Positions 58,295 to 64,000 of a stretch of 64,000 nt of DNA are shown in pieces. A program made the position numbers and the translations under genes. The stretch covers positions 1,378,567 through 1,442,566 of the forward strand of contig NZ_CP036528.1 in NCBI RefSeq assembly GCF_004331915.1, given 5' to 3'. The notes under the pieces are model-generated. The model was given only the letters and a program-made list of their open reading frames with translations. It did no database searches and had not been told where the DNA came from. Each line of letters begins with the position of its first letter. Position 1 is the first letter of the stretch. This DNA comes from Ureibacillus thermophilus (GTDB lineage: Bacteria; Bacillota; Bacilli; Bacillales_A; Planococcaceae).

Positions 58295-58942
58295 ATGAAA
58301 AGATTTTATAAAAAAATAGAACTGGCACTTATATTATTATCCATGTTTCTATTAATTTTTCCGACACAGTTGGTTTCTGCAAATTCCAATAATAAGACAG
58401 TGAGCGATATGTATTCAGATAATCCCGAATTGCATACGGAGGATCCTACAGCTGTCGGGGAGACAGCTGTAGGTCTTACAGCGTGGGATTATATAAAAAT
58501 GCTTCTTACCCTTCTTTTTGTGCTTGTTTTATTGATTTGGGTTTTAAAATTCATCAGTAAAAAAAGCGCACATTTCCAACAAAACAATATTGTACGCAAT
58601 TTAGGGGGGATTTCCCTCGGTTCTCAAAAATCTGTTCAAATTTTGCAGATAGGAGATGCATTATACATCGTTGGAGTAGGAGAAAATGTAGAGCTCCTAA
58701 AAGAAATTAATGAACCAGAGGAAATTCAAAAGCTATTGAGTTATTACAATGAAAAACAAACTTTAACATCAAGTACTCCATACATTACGGAATTGTTGAA
58801 AAAATTGAAAGGGCAGTCCAAAAAAAGCGACAATGAATCCAACTCGGATTTTGGAAATATGTTCAACGAGCGTTTATCTGAAATTCATAAGGTGCGCCGC
58901 GATGAGCTCGAAAAATGGAAGGAAAAGGAGCACGATAAATAA
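58295..58942 (+). CDS. fliO: Flagellar biosynthesis protein FliO (FliZ)
   Basis: 215 residues from ATG 58295; a TTG at 58283 overlapping the cheY stop is an alternative. An N-terminal signal-like helix (ALILLSMFLLIFPTQLVSA) is followed by a periplasmic-side stretch, a membrane segment (IKMLLTLLFVLVLLIWVLKFI) and a cytoplasmic domain (LGGISLGSQKSVQILQIGDALYIVGV), the FliO pattern. It helps assemble FliP into the export gate. A 12-bp inverted repeat lies inside the gene at 58445-58473. Confidence 0.9.
   Translation: MKRFYKKIELALILLSMFLLIFPTQLVSANSNNKTVSDMYSDNPELHTEDPTAVGETAVGLTAWDYIKMLLTLLFVLVLLIWVLKFISKKSAHFQQNNIVRNLGGISLGSQKSVQILQIGDALYIVGVGENVELLKEINEPEEIQKLLSYYNEKQTLTSSTPYITELLKKLKGQSKKSDNESNSDFGNMFNERLSEIHKVRRDELEKWKEKEHDK
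58445..58473. repeat. Perfect 12-bp inverted repeat inside fliO
   Basis: CCTACAGCTGTC (58445-58456) and its exact reverse complement (58462-58473) around a 5-base loop. In the protein it encodes the repeated TAVGETAVGLTAW. No T run follows. Confidence 0.85.
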
Positions 58943-59607
58943 TGGACCAATTTATCTCATTCTTTTCTGATTCTAATCCAATGAATGTTTCTACTTCTGT
59001 GAAATTATTGTTGTTATTAACTGTGCTGTCGCTTGCACCTAGTATCTTAATCTTGATGACTTCGTTTACACGAATCGTCATTGTGCTATCTTTTACGCGT
59101 ACAGCTTTAGCAACAAACCAAACACCTCCCAATCAAGTGATTATTGGGTTAGCCTTATTTTTAACTTTTTTTATCATGGCTCCGACCTTCCAGCAAGTTA
59201 ATAAGGAAGCGCTGCAACCGCTTTTTAATGAAGAGATAGGCCTTGAAGAAGCCTATGAAAAGGCGAGTGTTCCATTCAAACAATTTATGGCTAAGCATAC
59301 AAGACAGCAAGATTTGCAACTGTTTTTAGAATATAATCAAGCAGAAAAACCGGAATCGGTGGAAGATATTCCTTTGACCATTTTAGTGCCAGCCTATGCT
59401 TTGAGTGAACTGAAAACGGCTTTCCAAATGGGATTTATGATTTTTATACCATTCATTGTAATTGATATGGTCGTAGCAAGTGTCCTCATGTCTATGGGTA
59501 TGATGATGTTACCGCCAGTTATGATTTCCTTGCCATTTAAAATTTTATTATTTGTACTTGTAGATGGATGGTATTTAGTAGTGAAATCTTTACTCCAAAG
59601 TTTTTAG
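58942..59607 (+). CDS. fliP: Flagellar biosynthetic protein FliP
   Basis: 221 residues with four membrane segments. The signatures SLAPSILILMTSFTRIVIVLSFTRTAL and FQMGFMIFIPFIVIDMVVASVLMSMGMMMLPP are almost invariant in type III export gates. With FliQ and FliR it forms the export channel. The start codon overlaps the fliO stop (taATG). Unlike enteric FliP, it shows no long cleaved signal peptide. Confidence 0.97.
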   Translation: MDQFISFFSDSNPMNVSTSVKLLLLLTVLSLAPSILILMTSFTRIVIVLSFTRTALATNQTPPNQVIIGLALFLTFFIMAPTFQQVNKEALQPLFNEEIGLEEAYEKASVPFKQFMAKHTRQQDLQLFLEYNQAEKPESVEDIPLTILVPAYALSELKTAFQMGFMIFIPFIVIDMVVASVLMSMGMMMLPPVMISLPFKILLFVLVDGWYLVVKSLLQSF

Positions 59608-59619
59608 GAGATGATATAA

Positions 59620-59889
59620 ATGTCACAATTAACAGTCATTCAAATAGCTGAGCAAGCGGTATGGGTTGTCCTTTTAGTTGCAGGTCCGTTGATGTTGGTA
59701 GCTTTAGTGACAGGTTTAATCATCAGTATTTTCCAAGCAACGACATCCATTCAAGAACAAACATTGGCTTTTGCTCCTAAAATTATAGCGGTATTAGTAG
59801 CCATTGTATTTTTTGGGCCGTGGATGGTGTCTAGAATGTCGAACTATTTCTCAGGTATATTGGGCAACTTAACGCGATACATAGGGTGA
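59620..59889 (+). CDS. fliQ: Flagellar biosynthetic protein FliQ
   Basis: 89 residues, two membrane helices with the conserved AVWVVLLVAGPLMLVALVTGLIISIFQATTSIQEQTLAFAPKI. It is part of the FliPQR export gate. It lies 12 bases after fliP with an aggagatg site and 5 before fliR. Confidence 0.97.
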   Translation: MSQLTVIQIAEQAVWVVLLVAGPLMLVALVTGLIISIFQATTSIQEQTLAFAPKIIAVLVAIVFFGPWMVSRMSNYFSGILGNLTRYIG

Positions 59890-59894
59890 CATAA

Positions 59895-60668
59895 ATGCTG
59901 GATATCATACCACAGTTTTCTGTGTTGCTATTAATGTTTGTTAGGGTTTCAGCCTTTTTTGTATCGGTCCCTTTCTTTTCATATCGCACGATTCCGGTAC
60001 AATTGAAAGTGATTTTAGCTTTAATGTTGGCTTGGATGATGTATTATACAGTTCCTACTAATGCAATACCAATTGATGGGAATTATATCATGTTGATTAT
60101 TAAAGAAGCAATGATTGGCCTTATTATTGGTTTAGCTGCTGCAATTATTATTTCGATTGTTCAAATTGCTGGTGGTTTAATCGATTTTGAAATGGGTTTT
60201 GCTATGGCTAACATTGTCGATCCGCTTACTGGCGCGCAAAGTCCGCTGATGGGACAATTTTTTTACTTTTTAATTCTTTATTTATTGATTGCTACAAATG
60301 GTCACCACCTGATTTTAGATGGGATTTATTATAGTTATCAGTTTATCCCGATTGAAGGGTATCCAAATTTTGGTGATGCCGATTTTGCTGAGTTTGTTGC
60401 TAAGATGATTGCCGTTGTTTTTTCTGTTGCATTTCAAATGTCTGCTCCTTTAGTAGCGTCATTGTTTTTAGTCACTCTCGCCATCGGGATTACAGGAAAA
60501 ACCGTTCCGCAGCTAAATATTTTTGTAGTAGGTTTTCCATTAAAAATTATTGTTGGATTCCTCATTCTCTTTATCTCAATGGGGATTATGATAGAGGTAA
60601 TGCAAAAAGTAATGGGGTTAATGATTACCGTGATGCGTGAATTAATGCAGTTATTAGGTGGTGCTTAA
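59895..60668 (+). CDS. fliR: Flagellar biosynthetic protein FliR
   Basis: 257 residues with about six membrane helices. FliR motifs are PFFSYRTIPVQLKVILALMLAW, IGLAAAIIISIVQIAGGLIDFEMGFAMANIVDP and GFPLKIIVGFLILFIS. It completes the FliPQR gate next to FlhB. The translation gap to fliQ is only 5 bases. Confidence 0.96.
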   Translation: MLDIIPQFSVLLLMFVRVSAFFVSVPFFSYRTIPVQLKVILALMLAWMMYYTVPTNAIPIDGNYIMLIIKEAMIGLIIGLAAAIIISIVQIAGGLIDFEMGFAMANIVDPLTGAQSPLMGQFFYFLILYLLIATNGHHLILDGIYYSYQFIPIEGYPNFGDADFAEFVAKMIAVVFSVAFQMSAPLVASLFLVTLAIGITGKTVPQLNIFVVGFPLKIIVGFLILFISMGIMIEVMQKVMGLMITVMRELMQLLGGA

Positions 60669-60670
60669 GT

Positions 60671-61759
60671 TTGAAGCTACTTCTTCCTTTAGACATACAG
60701 TATTTTGCAGGTGAAAAAACGGAGAAAGCAACACCGAAGAAGCGCAGAGATGCTCGAAAAAAAGGACAAGTTGTAAAAAGCCAAGATCTATCAGCAGCGA
60801 TTTTATTGCTCGTTCTTTTTCTTTTTCTTATTTTTATGGCACCCATTATGTTTAAAGGTTTCTTTTCTTTTTTTATACAATACTATGAAAAATACATACT
60901 TTTTGAAAATGTGACTGCCGATACAATCATGAATCTGTATGTAGATTCTTTAATGAAAATGGCTGTTATCATATTGCCAGTAATAGCGGTTGCAATGGTT
61001 GTAGGAGTCTTTTCAAATGTTTTGCAATTCGGTTTCTTATTTACGACAGAAACGTTGAAGTTGGATTTGAAAAAAATTGATCCCATTAAAGGTATAAAGA
61101 AAATTATTTCAGTAAGAGCCGTTGTGAACTTAATTAAGTCTTTGTTAAAAGTTGCATTTATTGGTACCGTTACGGGAATCATTATCTGGATGAATCTTGA
61201 TAATGTTTTATCCCTAGCTTTTCATAATCCTTGGAATACGTTAACAATTGTTGCAAAACTAACGGCGATGATGGGCATTGCTAGTGCCATTACCTTATTG
61301 ATTGTGGCAATTCTAGATTATATATATGAAAAATTTGAGTATGAGAGAAATTTGAGAATGTCGAAACAAGACATTAAAGATGAATATAAAAATACGGAAG
61401 GGGACCCGCTCATCAAATCGAAAATTAAACAACGGCAACGGGAAATGGCGATGCGGCGCATGATGCAAGAAGTGCCAAAAGCGGATGTAGTCATTACGAA
61501 CCCAACCCATTACGCAGTTGCTTTAAGATACGATGATGAGTCAATGGATGCTCCTAAAGTCGTAGCAAAAGGTGTAGACTTTGTTGCTCAAAAGATTAAA
61601 TTGATTGCAAAAGAAAACGATGTAGTTTTGGTTGAAAATCGACCATTAGCGAGGGCGCTTTATGATCAAGTGGAAATAGGAGAAGAAGTGCCAGAAGAAT
61701 TTTTCAAAGCAGTGGCTGAAATATTAGCTTATGTTTATCGAATTAAACGCAAAATTTAA
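60671..61759 (+). CDS. flhB: Flagellar biosynthetic protein FlhB
   Basis: 362 residues from a TTG start 2 bases after fliR. The N-terminal EKTEKATPKKRRDARKKGQVVKSQDLSAA motif is followed by four membrane segments and a cytoplasmic tail with the self-cleaving ITNPTHYAVALRY site near residue 276. Cleavage after the Asn, triggered by FliK, switches export from hook to filament. The tail (VAEILAYVYRIKRKI) is what YlqH at 27646 resembles. Confidence 0.97.
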   Translation: MKLLLPLDIQYFAGEKTEKATPKKRRDARKKGQVVKSQDLSAAILLLVLFLFLIFMAPIMFKGFFSFFIQYYEKYILFENVTADTIMNLYVDSLMKMAVIILPVIAVAMVVGVFSNVLQFGFLFTTETLKLDLKKIDPIKGIKKIISVRAVVNLIKSLLKVAFIGTVTGIIIWMNLDNVLSLAFHNPWNTLTIVAKLTAMMGIASAITLLIVAILDYIYEKFEYERNLRMSKQDIKDEYKNTEGDPLIKSKIKQRQREMAMRRMMQEVPKADVVITNPTHYAVALRYDDESMDAPKVVAKGVDFVAQKIKLIAKENDVVLVENRPLARALYDQVEIGEEVPEEFFKAVAEILAYVYRIKRKI

Positions 61760-61777
61760 TTTGCAGGAGGGAAAGGG

Positions 61778-63811
61778 ATGAATTTTCGCGACTTGGGAGT
61801 ATTAGCGTTTATCATAGTGATAGTAGCTATGCTCGTAATCCCTCTACCAACATGGTTGCTAAGTTTTTTAATCATCATTAATATAACGCTCTCTTTAATT
61901 GTATTACTCACTGCAATGAATATGAAAGAGGCCTTGGAATTCGGAATTTTCCCGTCCATTATATTAATTTTAACTCTTTTTAGGCTGGGAATTAGTATTT
62001 CAACAACTCGTGCAATTCTTTCTCAAGGCGATGCAGGAGACGTCATTGAAACTTTCGGGGAATTCGTAACTGGCGGTAATATTTTAGTAGGTTTAGTCAT
62101 TTTCTTATTGCTAGTAATTGTGAACTTTATTGTTATTACAAAAGGTTCAGAGCGGGTAGCGGAAGTTGCAGCACGTTTTACGCTAGATGCAATGCCAGGA
62201 AAGCAAATGAGTATTGATGCAGATTTAAATGCCGGATTAATTTCTGAAAAGGAAGCGAGAGAACGGCGGGAAAAAGTTGCAAGGGAAGCGGATTTTTATG
62301 GAGCGATGGATGGTGCAACGAAATTTGTAAAAGGTGATGCTATTGCATCCATAATTATGGTGTTTATAAACTTAATATTTGGTTTGATTATTGGGATGCT
62401 TCAATTAGGCTACTCATTTGCTGATGCAGCGAATCATTTCTCCAAATTGACAGTTGGTGATGGTCTAGTTGCCCAAATTCCTGCGTTGCTCGTTTCAACT
62501 GCTACTGGTATTGTAGTTACCCGAGCAGCAAGCGATGGAAACTTGGGACAAGATATTATAGGGCAGTTATTTTCTCAGGCGAAATTGTTATATGTAGCAG
62601 CAGGAACGATTTTCTTGCTTGGGCTCTTTACGACAATTCCTGACTGGATTACAATTCCAATTGCTTTATTACTTGCCCTTGGAGCTTATTTGATGAGCCG
62701 CAAGAAAGAAGAAAACCCAGAAGAATTGTTGGAGATGGAAGAAGAACAAGTGACCGATACATTGAAAAGTCCAGAAAATGTTGTCAATTTGTTGAATGTG
62801 GACCCGATTGAATTCGAATTTGGATATGGTTTAATTCCACTTGTTGATGCACAGCAAGGAGGAGATTTGCTAGATCGAGTTGTCATGATTCGGCGTCAAC
62901 TTGCATTGGAATTAGGTCTTGTAATTCCAGTTGTGCGCATCCGAGACAACATTCAGTTGCAGCCAAATGAATATCGCATAAAAATTAAAGGAAACGAGAT
63001 GGCAAGAGGAGAACTATTATTAGATCATTATTTAGCCATGAGTCCTGGCGACGACGATGCAATCGATGGAATTGATACGATTGAACCATCCTTTGGACTT
63101 CCAGCTAAATGGATTACAGAAGAAGTAAAAGAAGAGGCTGAAATGCTTGGATATACAGTAGTCGACCCTCCAAGTGTCGTATCTACACATTTGACGGAAA
63201 TCATTCGTGCAAATGCGCATGAACTTTTAGGACGTCAGGAAACAAAACAGCTAATCGATCATTTGAGAGAAACTCATGCCATTTTAGTGGACGAATTAAC
63301 ACCAACCCCATTATCAATTGGTGAAATTCAAAAAGTTTTAGCCAAGTTACTCAAAGAAAATGTATCCATTCGCAACTTGCCGGTTATCTTTGAAACTTTG
63401 GCGGATTATGCGAAATTAACGAGCGATACAGATGTGTTGACAGAATATGTTAGACAAGCACTTGCTAGACAAATTACAAGACAATATGTACAGGACGGTT
63501 CAAAATTAAAAGTTATTACCGTCCCAGCAAAAGTAGAGAAAATGATTGCGGATAGCATTCAACAAACAGAACATGGGAATTTCTTGGCGATGGATCCTCA
63601 AGATTCACAAATGGTCCTTGAATCCATTGCTAAAGAAGTGGAAAGAGTTTCTTATATGGAGCAAACCCCAATTATCCTATGCTCTCCAGGTATTCGAATG
63701 TATTTAAGACAATTGACGGAGCGTTATTTCCCGCAAATACCGATCCTGTCCTACAATGAATTGGATGCCAATGTTGAAATCCAAAGTGTCGGGGTGGTGA
63801 CTGTCGAATGA
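61778..63811 (+). CDS. flhA: Flagellar biosynthesis protein FlhA
   Basis: 677 residues. Eight or so N-terminal membrane segments, including FRLGISISTTRAILSQGDAG, and the FHIPEP-type cytoplasmic loop (RFTLDAMPGKQMSIDADLNAGLI) are followed by a large C-terminal domain (from about residue 330) that receives chaperone-substrate complexes. It is the central nonameric ring of the export apparatus. It overlaps flhF by 4 bases. Confidence 0.98.
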   Translation: MNFRDLGVLAFIIVIVAMLVIPLPTWLLSFLIIINITLSLIVLLTAMNMKEALEFGIFPSIILILTLFRLGISISTTRAILSQGDAGDVIETFGEFVTGGNILVGLVIFLLLVIVNFIVITKGSERVAEVAARFTLDAMPGKQMSIDADLNAGLISEKEARERREKVAREADFYGAMDGATKFVKGDAIASIIMVFINLIFGLIIGMLQLGYSFADAANHFSKLTVGDGLVAQIPALLVSTATGIVVTRAASDGNLGQDIIGQLFSQAKLLYVAAGTIFLLGLFTTIPDWITIPIALLLALGAYLMSRKKEENPEELLEMEEEQVTDTLKSPENVVNLLNVDPIEFEFGYGLIPLVDAQQGGDLLDRVVMIRRQLALELGLVIPVVRIRDNIQLQPNEYRIKIKGNEMARGELLLDHYLAMSPGDDDAIDGIDTIEPSFGLPAKWITEEVKEEAEMLGYTVVDPPSVVSTHLTEIIRANAHELLGRQETKQLIDHLRETHAILVDELTPTPLSIGEIQKVLAKLLKENVSIRNLPVIFETLADYAKLTSDTDVLTEYVRQALARQITRQYVQDGSKLKVITVPAKVEKMIADSIQQTEHGNFLAMDPQDSQMVLESIAKEVERVSYMEQTPIILCSPGIRMYLRQLTERYFPQIPILSYNELDANVEIQSVGVVTVE

Positions 63812-64000
63812 AAATGAAGAAATATATTGCCCCTTCCATCAATGAAGCCATGAAACAAGTGCGTGCTGATTTAGGAGAAGAGGCTGTCATCATCAGTTCA
63901 AAAGTGGTTGTAAAGAAGAAATTTTTCGGGTTAATCCGAGAGAAAAACTTTGAAGTGCTTGCGGGAATTGATGAAATGGAACCACCAAAATTCATCATTC
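63808..64000 (+). CDS. flhF: Flagellar GTPase FlhF, N-terminal part (cut by window edge)
   Basis: 64 codons are visible from ATG 63808: MKMKKYIAPSINEAMKQVRADLGEEAVIISSKV and a following FFGLIREKNFEVLAGIDE, matching the B domain of FlhF. FlhF is an SRP-type GTPase that places flagella and comes next after flhA in B. subtilis. The NG GTPase domain lies beyond the window. Confidence 0.92.
   Translation, partial: MKMKKYIAPSINEAMKQVRADLGEEAVIISSKVVVKKKFFGLIREKNFEVLAGIDEMEPPKFII

Overview
The window is a chromosome segment from a low-GC, endospore-forming, flagellated Bacillales bacterium. Gene order follows Bacillus subtilis closely (prkC-rsgA-rpe-thiN-spoVM-rpmB, fapR-plsX-fabD-fabG-acpP-rnc-smc-ftsY, ffh-rpsP-rimM-trmD-rplS, sucCD-dprA-topA-trmFO-xerC-hslVU-codY, then the fla/che operon). 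The protein sequences look like the Planococcaceae (Caryophanaceae) side of the order, for example Ureibacillus or Lysinibacillus relatives, rather than Bacillus itself. That placement is inferred by eye, without a search.

Layout: 1-3.3 kb, end of the PASTA kinase prkC, then rsgA, rpe, thiN and a tiny spoVM. 3.4-8.1 kb, rpmB on the minus strand, an asp23-family gene, fakA and recG. 8.1-11.9 kb, a fatty-acid synthesis operon led by its repressor FapR, with a FapR operator on the promoter. 12-24 kb, RNase III, SMC, the signal recognition particle (ftsY, ylxM, ffh), ribosomal proteins and assembly factors, a signal peptidase and rbgA. 24-38.6 kb, a PCYCGC-type lipoprotein, rnhB, the ylqG/ylqH pair (FliK-like and FlhB-tail-like), sucCD, DNA-processing genes, the HslVU protease and the global regulator codY. 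38.6-44.4 kb, an accessory island of decayed insertion sequences (IS110, IS1595, a chimeric IS1182), repeats and one small membrane-protein gene, inserted between codY and flgB, which are neighbours in B. subtilis. 44.4-64 kb, the flagellar operon from flgB to the first codons of flhF: basal body, MS ring, switch, export ATPase, hook, stator-related proteins, cheY and the type III export gate.

The conserved blocks are ordinary housekeeping. Points of interest are: a spoVM with a lysine-rich tail; two IS110 copies with the same broken transposase, both planted just after a stop codon; an IS1182 transposase fused from two elements; a perfect 50-bp palindrome; an HslV lacking the N-terminal Ser of B. 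subtilis ClpQ; a FliK/FlhB-like gene pair outside the flagellar operon; and a GC-rich hairpin between the Shine-Dalgarno sequence and the start codon of the swrD/flbD gene. I saw no CRISPR array, tRNA, rRNA, prophage or obvious defence system. The window holds no clear undescribed multi-gene system.
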